From: Ardenticatenaceae bacterium
Lineage (GTDB): Bacteria > Chloroflexota > Anaerolineae > Promineifilales > Promineifilaceae
DNA: 64,000 bases
Direction of reading: 5' to 3'
Assembly (NCBI GenBank): GCA_020634315.1
Contig: JACKBV010000024.1
Coordinates: 1-64,000 of the forward strand
Positions within the stretch are counted from its first letter, which is position 1. Every line of letters begins with the position of its first letter. The notes under the pieces were generated by a model. The model had not been told where the DNA came from. It worked only from the letters and a program-made list of their open reading frames with translations, and searched no databases. The translations under genes and the position numbers were made by a program. Of the stretch, positions 9,410 to 17,761 are shown in pieces.

Positions 9410-10540
9410 TTACAATCGAACAGGATCCACAAAAGCAAGCGTGTCTCGCAAAGTATTATTGTTAGTGGCATGACGGTAGGCTTTGACTCTTGCAATTTCT
9501 TCTTCCGTGACAGCTTTTTCAAAGCTTCTAAACCCACCTAACGTGAAACCATGCCTCCCAGCGATTTTATCAATTGTCATGACTTGTGACAATTTTATGT
9601 CTTTTCCAAGCGTGAAAGATTCGTAACGTTGTTCCAAGGCCAGCGCCATTGTCTCAGCCATACACGCATAAGCCATTTGTGGTGGAAACCCAAAATTGAA
9701 TCCGAAATTGACTGCTCCGGGTACTTTGACCATGCCCCCTTCAATGACGAGAACGTCGGGGCGTTGTTCGGCAACCTGGCGGGAGACGTCGCGTGGTCGA
9801 GCCACATCGCACACAATTGCTCCGGGTCGCAAATGGTGTGGTTCAATGATGGCGTCTACGGCACTTGTTACGGTGATGATGAGGTGTGCCTGAGCTAGAT
9901 GATTTATGTCATCACTGATTGTCACTTGTTGTGTGCCTGCTGCACGAACTTTGTCTGCAACTTGTTCGAGTTTGGTTTGCTGGCGACCAATGAGGAGCAT
10001 GTGGGGTGTTTGCCCTGCCAGCATTTCTGCACATACGGAACCAATTGCCCCGGTTGCGCCTACAATGGCAACTGAAGCTTTATCAAGAGGTGTGCCCATT
10101 AAATGAGCGGCTTTTTGTACGGCGTGTACGGCCGTTGCCACTGTATAGCTGTCACCCGTTGTCACTGGGATGTTTAGCTGTTTGGCAATGGTGACACCCC
10201 CGTCGCCCACAACTGACGTAAACGCGCCCAGGCCCAACATCTTTGCCCCCAACCGCTCCGCCATGCGTCCCGTTTGAATCACTTTGCGATAAACGACAGA
10301 CGGCGGTAATTCCATCATCCGTTTGGGGGTGAGGGGGCAGGCAATGAACCAGCCTTGCAGGGAACGGCCGTTTGCCTGTGATTGAATGCCTGTAATTTCA
10401 GAAATATAGATAGGGGGGAAAAATAAAGACAAAAAGTCAATCAACCATGTGGGCAGCTTGCCCAGGGTTGGATACTTACGACTCACATCCCGTTTAGGGT
10501 CAATGGGATGGATGATAAAAGCAAATGTGTCTTGCTGCAT
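9410..10540 (-). CDS. long-chain acyl-ACP reductase-like protein (AAR family)
   Basis: A 376-residue NAD(P)-binding protein. It resembles the cyanobacterial fatty acyl-ACP reductase that turns acyl-ACP into fatty aldehyde: the segment LGLGAFTSVVGDGG matches the LGGFSSIV region containing part of the active site, TTGDSYTVA matches TTGNTHTAY, and VAIVGATGAIGS is the Rossmann glycine-rich loop. EGGMVKVPG and the MAYACMAET stretch also align with that family. It is somewhat longer than the cyanobacterial enzymes (about 340 residues), with extra sequence at both ends. The usual partner, aldehyde-deformylating oxygenase, is not in the window. Neighbours are a beta-helix protein 44 bp upstream and a response regulator 19 bp downstream. 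Automated tools might call it shikimate-dehydrogenase-like because of the Rossmann fold. The activity is inferred. Confidence 0.72.
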   Translation of the reverse strand: MQQDTFAFIIHPIDPKRDVSRKYPTLGKLPTWLIDFLSLFFPPIYISEITGIQSQANGRSLQGWFIACPLTPKRMMELPPSVVYRKVIQTGRMAERLGAKMLGLGAFTSVVGDGGVTIAKQLNIPVTTGDSYTVATAVHAVQKAAHLMGTPLDKASVAIVGATGAIGSVCAEMLAGQTPHMLLIGRQQTKLEQVADKVRAAGTQQVTISDDINHLAQAHLIITVTSAVDAIIEPHHLRPGAIVCDVARPRDVSRQVAEQRPDVLVIEGGMVKVPGAVNFGFNFGFPPQMAYACMAETMALALEQRYESFTLGKDIKLSQVMTIDKIAGRHGFTLGGFRSFEKAVTEEEIARVKAYRHATNNNTLRDTLAFVDPVRL

Positions 10541-10584
10541 AGGTCCTTTTATATCCAGGTGAAGGCGGAAACGGCCGTTGCCCG

Positions 10585-11913
10585 TCAGCTTTCTTCCTTC
10601 GTGCGTGGATAAAGTCTTGGATAAGGATATCGTACCCGATGGGCGTGATGATCACTTTGCTCATAGACCACATTACGCGTTACATGTTGTCTATCCTGAG
10701 TAGCCAGTAACACCACATCAGATTCAATTGTTCGTGCTGGATAAACAATCAACCCCGAACTCAACCGACAATGATGCCCCACACAGCCTCCCAGAATCAG
10801 CAAATTCGTCTCTTCAAGCTGTCCCTTTATATTAAGCGTTTGCAGTGGTTTACCACCTATCGCGCTTGCGTGTTGTTCCCCTTCAATTTCCAGACTACCA
10901 CTCAATACATTAAAATCTGTAAACGTCGTGCCTGCACCAATAAACGAATCGCGCCCAATTACGCACAATTGCAAGCACGTATTTTGCGCAATCATCGTAT
11001 TCTCCATCATCGTGGTCATAAACAAAGCTGAGCGAAACGGCAAAAAGCACCCGTCACTAACCACACTCAACATCAGTTGGCAGCCCTGTGAAATATTTAC
11101 ATTATTTCCAATAATACAATTATCAATGACAACACCGGCACCAATCGTTACATTGTTTCCAATAACCGTTGGCCCATGAATAATCGCCGAGGGATCAATC
11201 GTCACATTTTTGCCAATTTTCACCAATTCAGAACTGGCTAAAACCTGACGTTGCTCCAAAATGGAGCGAAAGAGAACCTTCAACTTATAACGCCAATCTT
11301 CATTGATCTGATCTTCAACTTTGGCCCCATGTGCAAAGACACCAAACAAAATATCAGCGACAAATAAATGCACCCAGTTTTCAACAATAACAAAAGCTTT
11401 GCGCGGGAGCTGGTAAACCAAATCCCCTACTTCCGTTGCCATATAAGGTGGAACATGGTAATAGCCTCGTTCACGTGATTCCGTATCTATCACCATGGGT
11501 TCCGCGATGACGCTTTGCGAAACCCCTTGCGGCAAATACCACATATCAACCAGGTACAAATCTCCCTGCCGAAACAGCGAACTGGCAAGCGGCTTCACAT
11601 GCTGCACAATTGCCGGGTCATCAACTCGAAACGCAAGACGAATGGGTTTCCCCCCTTCTTGCCCACGGCTGATAAATTCATTGACTAGTTCTCTGTTAAA
11701 AAACAGGTTGTCACGATGAACCAAACATTCAACCGGCTCGTTTTCAATAGTTTGCGCAAATTGCCAGTTTGGATATTCACGTTCTTCTGTTGTGTGCTCT
11801 GCTAAAATGTCACGTTGCCATAGCCAAAGAGGTTTATTCTGCACACGCAGATCTCTGGCTGGCTCATTAAAAGGAGCGATTTGAGTGGTCTCTGTAAGAA
11901 TAATACGGCGCAT
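10585..11913 (-). CDS. left-handed beta-helix (hexapeptide) protein with unique N-terminal domain
   Basis: A 442-residue protein. The N-terminal ~230 residues have no motif I can assign; they include LWLWQRDIL and a hydrophobic stretch AFVIVENWVHLFVADILFGVF at about 170-190 that may be an amphipathic or membrane-touching helix. From about residue 235 hexapeptide repeats begin (KIGKNVTIDPSAIIHG, TVIGNNVTIGAGVVID, CIIGNNVNIS), the parallel beta-helix of acyl- and nucleotidyltransferases such as GlmU and LpxA. The two-part layout recalls GlmU, but the N-terminus lacks the sugar-nucleotidyltransferase GxGTRM signature. With an acyl-ACP-reductase-like gene 44 bp downstream and a V4R gene 35 bp upstream, an acyl transfer or scaffold role is possible, but this is inference. 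Confidence 0.75.
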   Translation of the reverse strand: MRRIILTETTQIAPFNEPARDLRVQNKPLWLWQRDILAEHTTEEREYPNWQFAQTIENEPVECLVHRDNLFFNRELVNEFISRGQEGGKPIRLAFRVDDPAIVQHVKPLASSLFRQGDLYLVDMWYLPQGVSQSVIAEPMVIDTESRERGYYHVPPYMATEVGDLVYQLPRKAFVIVENWVHLFVADILFGVFAHGAKVEDQINEDWRYKLKVLFRSILEQRQVLASSELVKIGKNVTIDPSAIIHGPTVIGNNVTIGAGVVIDNCIIGNNVNISQGCQLMLSVVSDGCFLPFRSALFMTTMMENTMIAQNTCLQLCVIGRDSFIGAGTTFTDFNVLSGSLEIEGEQHASAIGGKPLQTLNIKGQLEETNLLILGGCVGHHCRLSSGLIVYPARTIESDVVLLATQDRQHVTRNVVYEQSDHHAHRVRYPYPRLYPRTKEES

Positions 11914-11948
11914 AATGTAGCAGCCCGATAAGCTAACTTGGACTTTTT

Positions 11949-12590
11949 CTAAACAATCGGTTTCTTAGAAATAACGATTGTACAATTGTCATCACCACAA
12001 GCAATACAACTAACCTCTTCCACACGAAAACGCCTGCCACGGCTTACCCAATCCAAACTCTGTTCTAATAAGCCTACGGCCAAATGGCAGCAAGGTGTGC
12101 TCGAAGTTCGATTCCAACATACTGGGCAACGTTCAATTACCCATAAATAACCCCTTTCATCTTCTCCCAAATGAACACGCTGATCGGTGAACTTATTAAA
12201 AGTCTCGGCAAAAACCTCAAGACCAATTTTTATTTTAATGCCCAACGGCAAAATACGGCTTGCTAAATCCGTAATTCCCAACACCGGAACAAACTCTTGT
12301 AAAGCATACTTCCAGGTTTCTCTGCCTGCCCTTAATGCCAGGCCACGTCCTCCACGTACACCATACATATCATCCAGTGTTTGTTGAATGGCGCTTACTT
12401 CCTCAAAAGAAAACTCTAGCGCCAAATTGTTGGGTGGGTAATTGTTAACCAGAGGATAAAGATGGGCAAGGTTTAAAACTGCATTGACACCATGATGCCC
12501 CATAATTTGTTCCATGGCCGTCAAAATAATGCGTCCCATTTTGTTGGGATAATAATATTGTGTATCAGTTGCTACCTGTACTTTATTCAC
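11949..12590 (-). CDS. V4R-domain protein
   Basis: A 213-residue protein. The C-terminal half matches the V4R (4-vinyl-reductase) small-molecule-binding domain found in BchJ and in aromatic-sensing XylR/DmpR regulators: the conserved end ECP/ERCPVC, PCCHLAVGLLEQ and EVSCIACGDDNCTI supplies the Cys-rich pocket that can hold a metal. Such domains bind small hydrophobic ligands. There is no DNA-binding domain, so the protein is a sensor or carrier, not a transcription factor in its own right. The start ATG overlaps the stop of the upstream hydrolase gene by 8 bp, implying translational coupling and tight stoichiometry with that hydrolase. Confidence 0.8.
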   Translation of the reverse strand: MNKVQVATDTQYYYPNKMGRIILTAMEQIMGHHGVNAVLNLAHLYPLVNNYPPNNLALEFSFEEVSAIQQTLDDMYGVRGGRGLALRAGRETWKYALQEFVPVLGITDLASRILPLGIKIKIGLEVFAETFNKFTDQRVHLGEDERGYLWVIERCPVCWNRTSSTPCCHLAVGLLEQSLDWVSRGRRFRVEEVSCIACGDDNCTIVISKKPIV

Positions 12591-13413
12591 TAGCTTCTCT
12601 TACCATTTCTGTTACATGGTTGTTTTGCAGAAACGTCCCCAAAGTTTGCATAAACGTTTCTGGTTCATCGATCATTGGGAAATGGCGCGAATGGGCCATC
12701 ATGGCTACTTGGTTTAGTTGGACATTTTTGTTGAGTAATTTGGCATTATTTGGTGAAACAATATTGTCTTTCATGCCATAAATGCCCAGAGTAGGTATAT
12801 CTAAATGTGACAAATCTTCGCGTAAATCTGTGTCACGTAAATCGCCGATGCTGCGGAAGAAAGATTCAATGGTTGTTCGTTGCACATCCCTAAAAATCAT
12901 GCTGCGGACTTTTTTGGAATCACGGGCAAGTAAGATGCGCATGATAGAGTGGACAATAATAGGGTAACGCCAAATTAATTTGGCAATAGAACCATAGCCC
13001 GCCAATTGCAGAAACGGATTTAGGGATTTACCGACGACAGGAGAACCCACAACAGCAACTTTCCGAACACTGTCCGGATAAGAAAGTGCCATTTGTAGGG
13101 CCACCGTACCGCCCATTGAATGACCAAAAACGGGCGCATGTTGAATTCCCAGTACCGTCATGAACTGGTTAACCATCTCAACATAGCTGTCAATGCGAAA
13201 CGAAGAGGATGAAGCCCTGGCACCTGTTGCCGAATCACCAAACCCCCAAAAATCAAGCGCATAAACACGGTAGCGTCCGGTTTTGGCGAGAGTGATCATT
13301 GGCTCTCGCCATACATCCCAGGAATTTATCCATCCATGTAAGAGGATAACAGGCTCTCCGCGCCCAATAGATTCATAATGCAGAATACCTTGTTCTGTGA
13401 CGATGGAACTCAC
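12583..13413 (-). CDS. alpha/beta hydrolase, first gene of the acyl-ACP-reductase operon
   Basis: A 276-residue alpha/beta-hydrolase. HGW at 26-28 gives the oxyanion loop, GHSMGG carries nucleophile Ser99, YGMKDNIV has the probable acid Asp and AHSRHFPM the catalytic His. It is paralogous to the hydrolase at 3626-4417, so the two hydrolases bracket the operon. A 231-bp gap separates it from the upstream GTPase gene, the largest gap in the block, so the operon promoter probably lies there; I could not pick convincing -35/-10 boxes. The 3' end overlaps the V4R gene by 8 bp. Substrate unknown. Confidence 0.88.
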   Translation of the reverse strand: MSSIVTEQGILHYESIGRGEPVILLHGWINSWDVWREPMITLAKTGRYRVYALDFWGFGDSATGARASSSSFRIDSYVEMVNQFMTVLGIQHAPVFGHSMGGTVALQMALSYPDSVRKVAVVGSPVVGKSLNPFLQLAGYGSIAKLIWRYPIIVHSIMRILLARDSKKVRSMIFRDVQRTTIESFFRSIGDLRDTDLREDLSHLDIPTLGIYGMKDNIVSPNNAKLLNKNVQLNQVAMMAHSRHFPMIDEPETFMQTLGTFLQNNHVTEMVREASE

Positions 13414-13644
13414 GCTAACCTCAATATTGCTTGCATTTATGCGACAATCATGAATAACTCCCCTTTCTTCCGGACAAAACTTTCCTGAGGTAGTCCTTCT
13501 GGTCGCTTTAACCCGACGATCAAGAGTGGTTTATGCACACAACGGGTATTGTATATGTTAAAAATACTAGCACCAGCCTTAAAAACCGACCGTGAAAAGG
13601 AGGTTAAGGTGCTGTAAATGAGACGTTAACTATACAAAGTATGG

Positions 13645-14193
13645 TTAATCGTCTGCATTCTCCTCTTGATCTAACTGCTCCAATATTGAGTACAGCAACT
13701 CTAGCAAAACATTTTTGACGCTTTCCTTATCAACAGCAACACAAGGTAGGATTTTTACCTCTGGGCGGAGACGGAGGATAATTCTCAAGTCTTCTGGATC
13801 CCAGGCATCTTCTTGGTCTTGTTTGTTTGCCGCAACAACATAGGGTGTGGAAGCATAACTTTCAAAGGTTTCCAAGATGCGCTTGGCTTCACGGAAGGTT
13901 TCTGGCTTGGTGCTGTCAACCATGACAACAAACCCAAGCATACCTTGAGATAAAATGTCCCACATGAAATCAAAGCGGCGTTGACCTGGTGTACCGAACA
14001 GGTATAAGACCAAGTCGTCGTCTACAGTGATACGGCCGAAATCCATAGCAACAGTCGTGCTTTCTTTGATTTTTTCCGCACTGCTGGTAATTTTCCGCTC
14101 TGTTGAAACGACGTCAATTTCGCTGATTGTACCGATGAACTCTGTTTTACCCGCTGAAAACGGGCCGGTGATGACCATTTTGACAGCTTGCAT
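13645..14193 (-). CDS. small Ras-like GTPase (conservon/MglA-type)
   Basis: A 182-residue P-loop GTPase. G1 is GPFSAGKT at residues 10-17, G3 is replaced by FGTPGQ (the DxxG Asp is absent), and G4 is NKQD. The LYLFGTPGQRRFDFMWD segment is characteristic of the prokaryotic GTPases encoded in actinobacterial conservons (CvnD) and related to MglA. Such proteins cycle with Roadblock-type regulators and control polarity or signalling complexes, but no Roadblock gene is in the window. A DUF4388 gene lies 175 bp upstream on the same strand, a frequent partnership. Regulation of the downstream operon by this GTPase is only suggested by position. Confidence 0.9.
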   Translation of the reverse strand: MQAVKMVITGPFSAGKTEFIGTISEIDVVSTERKITSSAEKIKESTTVAMDFGRITVDDDLVLYLFGTPGQRRFDFMWDILSQGMLGFVVMVDSTKPETFREAKRILETFESYASTPYVVAANKQDQEDAWDPEDLRIILRLRPEVKILPCVAVDKESVKNVLLELLYSILEQLDQEENADD

Positions 14194-14368
14194 AAATAAT
14201 TACCTTCACAGCAAAGTGAAATAAAAAATACTATCACTACCAGTTGTAAAAACTGTGTATAACTGATTGTTATTGGATTTAATCAACTACATTCGATTTA
14301 GTAGTTTGGATAAGCTTTTATATAAATGTTGACATCGATGTTGATGTAACAACCAGTTATTAACGAAG

Positions 14369-15217
14369 CTAGAGACCGCGAATGCGGTCGATGAGACGAA
14401 TAACAACCGAACGTTTTTCCGCTGGCGATTGTTGTTCGGATGCGTGATCACGACGAGAAGTAGTAGCGGTGGTAGTGGTGGATGTCGTTGCTGACGACTC
14501 TGTCTTTTGGGGGGTTGTGAATTCTACTAGGCCGGCTTGCAGCATACCGTAAACAATGCGCCGTATTTCGAAGTCACTTAAATTGTTGGCTCTGGCAATT
14601 TGCCTGATTGAGTTGCGCGGATTAATAAAAGAAATAACGCGCCACTCTTCAACCGTCAGATTAATATTACGCAGCCGCGCATCTGGTCGATCAGTAAAAC
14701 GCAATGAGACATCCAGGTCGGGCAGCTCTTCTTGAAGAATTTCCCATTCTTTTAGCCGCCGACTTCCTTCCATGATGACGCTTTCTAGATCTATCGGGAT
14801 TGTGATGCGATCTGGGGAAGGCAATTCGTTGGCATCAAAGCGGAACAGCCCTTCTGCCCAGGTGAATAGTTTGTAGACAACATCCAGGACGTATTGGCGA
14901 ACGCTTTGGATAATGTCACTTTGAGTGACATACCCGGCTTGAATAAGCAGGTGTCCAAGCTGTTTGTCGCTGGTCCCTTTTGCTTTTGTCTGAATGATTC
15001 TGGCTTGTTCTTCTGATAATTTACCTGCGTTTTGCAGGACAATTGCCAGGTTGCTGTTTTCACTGCCCATATGAGCGTAAATCAGTTTGCCTTCACGAAA
15101 AGATACGTGAGCAACCTCTTTACCCTGTATGGTCAATGTGCCAGTCTTTCGTGCCAGATTGATCAGGTTAAGTAATTGTGTTGTGGAAAAGTCACGCAAG
15201 TTCCCTTTTAGGGCCAT
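14369..15217 (-). CDS. DUF4388 (PATAN-like) regulatory protein
   Basis: A 282-residue protein. Residues 1-110 match DUF4388: MALKGNLRDFSTTQLLNLI opens the domain, followed by RKTGTLTI and VSFREGKLIYAHMG. A middle section (HLLIQAGYVTQSDIIQS) has helical character resembling the type II/IV secretion N-terminal helical domain, and a winged-helix-like part at about 195-240 contains IARANNLSDFEIRRIVYGMLQAGLVEF. The tail is a Thr/Ser-rich linker ending in RSVVIRLIDRIRGL, perhaps an amphipathic helix. In other bacteria this domain is coupled to response regulators and to Ras-like GTPases; the next gene here is such a GTPase. Confidence 0.83.
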   Translation of the reverse strand: MALKGNLRDFSTTQLLNLINLARKTGTLTIQGKEVAHVSFREGKLIYAHMGSENSNLAIVLQNAGKLSEEQARIIQTKAKGTSDKQLGHLLIQAGYVTQSDIIQSVRQYVLDVVYKLFTWAEGLFRFDANELPSPDRITIPIDLESVIMEGSRRLKEWEILQEELPDLDVSLRFTDRPDARLRNINLTVEEWRVISFINPRNSIRQIARANNLSDFEIRRIVYGMLQAGLVEFTTPQKTESSATTSTTTTATTSRRDHASEQQSPAEKRSVVIRLIDRIRGL

Positions 15218-15525
15218 GGTTTTATTCTTGTAGTTCTTAGTTTTGATTTAGGGTATGAGGTTGTCTGCCACTATCCCCTTTATGCCGGGTAATTTATCAA
15301 TGCAAAGTTTTTGATGGATGAAATTTTATGGTACTTTGCATTAATTCTTTACATATTTCTAATTACGAAGCGCATTATACATGGTGTAAAAAGTCAAGTC
15401 AAACATACTTCTGTCTTATATTAAGCCTTTTGTTTCTCTGGATTGGACAAGATTGTGTAGAAGAATTTCTTGTTGAGATGCTGGTTCGTATGTACAATAG
15501 TGACATTGTAGAAATTGTTTGCTGT
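15218..15525. other. divergent intergenic region between DUF4388 gene and tRNA-Leu
   Basis: About 300 AT-rich bases without a supportable gene. It should hold the promoter for the minus-strand DUF4388/GTPase genes at its left end and the tRNA-Leu promoter at its right end. Apart from the tRNA promoter candidate I see no convincing site. Confidence 0.6.
15470..15498 (+). promoter_or_regulatory. candidate sigma70-type promoter of tRNA-Leu
   Basis: TTGTTG and TACAAT are separated by 17 bases, and the -10 box ends 27 bases before the tRNA. The -35 box matches only half the consensus, so the call rests mostly on the -10 box and position. Confidence 0.4.
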
Positions 15526-15608
<83 letters not shown>

Positions 15609-15612
15609 CTAG

Positions 15613-15639
15613 AAAATGGCCCATATGTGGGCCATTTTT
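15613..15639 (+). terminator. Rho-independent terminator after tRNA-Leu
   Basis: An 11-bp perfect stem (AAAATGGCCCA with TGGGCCATTTT) with a 4-base loop runs into a T tract five bases after the tRNA. It overlaps a possible upstream ATG of tilS at 15616, which argues that tilS starts later. Confidence 0.85.
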
Positions 15640-15654
15640 GTTTTCAGGTCTTGT

Positions 15655-17112
15655 ATGGTGCAGCTGCGAACGCATGTCCAGCATTTTTTAGAGGAAGTTG
15701 ACTTTGGGAAACGGCCGTTTCCCCATTTCCCACCCAAGCTCATTGTTGGTGTATCTGGGGGGACGGACTCATTGGCGCTGCTGCACGTGCTGCGTTCGAT
15801 TTTGCCCGCGGAGCAACTGCTGGTCGCTCATTTAAATCATGGGTTACGGAGTGCCGCGGCAACGGATGCGGCTTTTGTGCAAACAACGGCTCAGGCTTGG
15901 GGCGTGCGCTGTGTGGTGGAAGTTGTAGATGTGGCCGCGCTGGCAAAGCAGAAAGGCGTTTCGCTTGAAGAGGCGGGGCGGCAGGCACGCTACCAATTTT
16001 TTGCGCGATTAGCCAGGCAGGAAGAGGCAACGGCCGTTGCTGTTGCGCACAACGCCGATGACCAGGCAGAGACAGTGCTGCTGCATGTGCTGCGCGGGTC
16101 GGGTCTATTGGGGCTGCGCGGGATGCGCCCGGTTTCGCCCATGCCGCAGGGGGATGGTGTCTGGCTGTTACGGCCGTTTCTCGCCATTTCTCGTGCTGAG
16201 ATTGAAGCATATTGCCAGGAAAACCAACTGCATCCTGTTGAAGATGCCAGTAATCAAGAGCTAATCTTTTTGCGTAATCGCTTGCGTCATGAATTGCTGC
16301 CCTTGCTGGCCGCCTATAATCCGGCCATCAAAACCCGTTTGCAGCACATGGCGGACATTGTTGCTGCGGATTACGACTTGTTGGATGCCATTGTCACGGA
16401 GACGTGGGAGCAAGTTTATTATGGCGCTGGCGATGGGTGGTTAGCTTGGCGTCGCTCGTCGTGGCGGGATTTACCGCTTAGCTTGCGCCGTGCGCTGTTG
16501 CGTAAAGCTATCTTTCAACTCGAACCGCAGTTAGCTGATGTTACTTTTCGGGTGATAGAGTCGGCGCGGCAGGTAGCGGAAACCAAAGTGGCGCAGGTCG
16601 CGGCTGCGCTGCCGGGCGGGCTGGTGCTGCGGGCTTTGTATGATTTGGTATATGTGATAAGGGAAACGGCCGTTTTGCCGGTTTCTGGCCCACAGTTAGA
16701 AGGTGAACGAGAATTGCCTGTCCCTGGCACCATACAGCTTGCCGACGGCTGGCAGCTAGTGGCAGAGTTACAAACTGCATCTGCTGTGCCAGATGTGCAG
16801 CACAATGAAGACCCCTGGCATGCTTTTGTAGATGTTGGCGAGGCAGCGGTTTTGCAGGTGCGCTCTCGCTTGCCTGGCGAAAGATGGCAGCCATTGGGGA
16901 TGGGCGGACATTCGACAAAGGTTAAAGAAGTTATGATTAACCGTCGTATTCCGGCGCAGCTGCGTGAAAAATGGCCGTTGGTGGCCGTGGATGAGCACCT
17001 TGTCTGGATGGTTGGACAGCAAATAGACGAGCGGGTAAAGGTAACGGCCGTTACGCAGCGCATTGTCCATTTATATTGTTACCAGAAATTTCGTGCCGTA
17101 TCGCAAATTTGA
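15655..17112 (+). CDS. tilS: tRNA(Ile)-lysidine synthase
   Basis: TilS ligates lysine to the wobble C of tRNA-Ile(CAT), allowing it to read AUA. The PP-loop ATP-binding motif SGGTDS is at residues 34-39 from the chosen start; HNADDQAETVLL and FLRNRLRHELLPLL are typical of the family, and a C-terminal TilS domain with PLGMGGHSTKVKEVMINRRIP closes the 485-residue protein. An in-frame ATG at 15616 is rejected because it lies inside the terminator of tRNA-Leu. The gene is embedded between tRNA genes, and the tRNA-Met-like gene with anticodon CAT at 17372 could conceivably be its substrate. Five copies of the ACGGCCGT palindrome lie within it. Confidence 0.95.
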   Translation: MVQLRTHVQHFLEEVDFGKRPFPHFPPKLIVGVSGGTDSLALLHVLRSILPAEQLLVAHLNHGLRSAAATDAAFVQTTAQAWGVRCVVEVVDVAALAKQKGVSLEEAGRQARYQFFARLARQEEATAVAVAHNADDQAETVLLHVLRGSGLLGLRGMRPVSPMPQGDGVWLLRPFLAISRAEIEAYCQENQLHPVEDASNQELIFLRNRLRHELLPLLAAYNPAIKTRLQHMADIVAADYDLLDAIVTETWEQVYYGAGDGWLAWRRSSWRDLPLSLRRALLRKAIFQLEPQLADVTFRVIESARQVAETKVAQVAAALPGGLVLRALYDLVYVIRETAVLPVSGPQLEGERELPVPGTIQLADGWQLVAELQTASAVPDVQHNEDPWHAFVDVGEAAVLQVRSRLPGERWQPLGMGGHSTKVKEVMINRRIPAQLREKWPLVAVDEHLVWMVGQQIDERVKVTAVTQRIVHLYCYQKFRAVSQI

Positions 17113-17113
17113 G

Positions 17114-17142
17114 TTGACGTTGGCATAGATGAAAAGTATACT
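17114..17142 (+). promoter_or_regulatory. sigma70-type promoter of the tRNA Pro-Gly-Met cluster
   Basis: TTGACG, a 17-base spacer and TATACT (each box 5 of 6 to consensus) end 17 bases before tRNA-Pro. The box begins two bases after the tilS stop codon. No comparable promoter precedes tRNA-Gly or tRNA-Met, so the three are probably one transcript. Confidence 0.75.
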
Positions 17143-17159
17143 ACCGGCTGTTAACAACA

Positions 17160-17233
17160 CGGGGCGTAGCTCAGCTTGGCAGAGCGCTCGGTTTGGGTCC
17201 GAGAGGTCGTCAGTTCAAATCTGGCCGCCCCGA
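17160..17233 (+). tRNA. tRNA-Pro (TGG)
   Basis: Acceptor CGGGGCG pairs perfectly with CGCCCCG, discriminator A. The anticodon arm CTCGG-TTTGGGT-CCGAG gives TGG. T arm GTCAG-TTCAAAT-CTGGC contains one G-U pair. CCA is not encoded. Confidence 0.95.
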
Positions 17234-17271
17234 CTTCCGTGATTAGTGAGCAATAGACTGGTTACAGATAA

Positions 17272-17342
17272 GCGGCAGTGGTGTAGGGGTAACACAACAG
17301 CCTTCCAAGCTGTTATCACGGGTTCGAATCCCGTCTGCCGCT
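17272..17342 (+). tRNA. tRNA-Gly (TCC)
   Basis: Acceptor GCGGCAG pairs with CTGCCGC, discriminator T. The anticodon arm ACAGC-CTTCCAA-GCTGT gives TCC. T arm CGGG-TTCGAAT-CCCG is standard. CCA is not encoded. Confidence 0.95.
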
Positions 17343-17371
17343 CTTTTCATTCACGGTAATCGTAAATGATC

Positions 17372-17443
17372 GGGCCTATAGCTCAATGGCAGAGCAAGCG
17401 GCTCATAACCGCTGGGTTCTAGGTTCGAATCCTAGTAGGCCCA
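17372..17443 (+). tRNA. tRNA with CAT anticodon (elongator Met, or Ile2)
   Basis: Acceptor GGGCCTA pairs with TAGGCCC, discriminator A. Anticodon arm AGCGG-CTCATAA-CCGCT gives CAT. The paired first base and the lack of three G-C pairs next to the anticodon argue against an initiator. Elongator Met is the default; a lysidine-modified tRNA-Ile cannot be excluded from the sequence alone. Confidence 0.93.
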
Positions 17444-17488
17444 CCTTTGCAATCATACTGCAACAAGTAGTAGCGTAAAAGGGAGCAT

Positions 17489-17761
17489 CTACTCGCTACT
17501 CGTCCTCTCGGCAACATTCTGTACGTACCATTCATCAATAATTTGCCGAATAACACCTGCTTTACTCAAGCCACTATCATTAGAGAGCAAGTCGATAATT
17601 TCGAGCTGGTACTCCGGCAGATGATACGAACGTAGGTATTTGTTGGTTTTACCGTCTTGGTACGCTTTTTTTATTGCTTCGAGAACTTTGTCTGAGCGTA
17701 ACAGTGTCATGTCTATCTCTCGAAATTGTTGAATGTATTTTGTGTGGTTCATACCGTTCAT
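17489..17761 (-). CDS. small ribbon-helix-helix-like protein
   Basis: A 90-residue protein (87 if the ATG at 17752 is used). The C-terminal part, with YQLEIIDLLSNDSGLSKAGV then IRQIIDEW, has the strand-helix-turn-helix pattern of CopG/Arc-type repressors or antitoxins; SKAGVIRQIIDEW matches the second helix of that fold. No toxin-like gene is adjacent, so an autonomous regulator is more likely than a toxin-antitoxin pair. It runs opposite to the tRNA cluster, whose last tRNA ends 45 bp from its stop codon. Its composition is more AT-rich than its neighbours and it contains no copy of the genome's ACGGCCGT palindrome. Function unknown. Confidence 0.65.
   Translation of the reverse strand: MNGMNHTKYIQQFREIDMTLLRSDKVLEAIKKAYQDGKTNKYLRSYHLPEYQLEIIDLLSNDSGLSKAGVIRQIIDEWYVQNVAERTSSE

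Noticed and set aside
15616..15654. Upstream ATG extending tilS by 13 codons
   Set aside because: It lies inside the stem of the tRNA-Leu terminator and has no ribosome site; the ATG at 15655 is a better start.
17372..17443. Initiator tRNA-fMet
   Set aside because: The first acceptor pair is G-C and the anticodon stem lacks the three consecutive G-C pairs of initiators.
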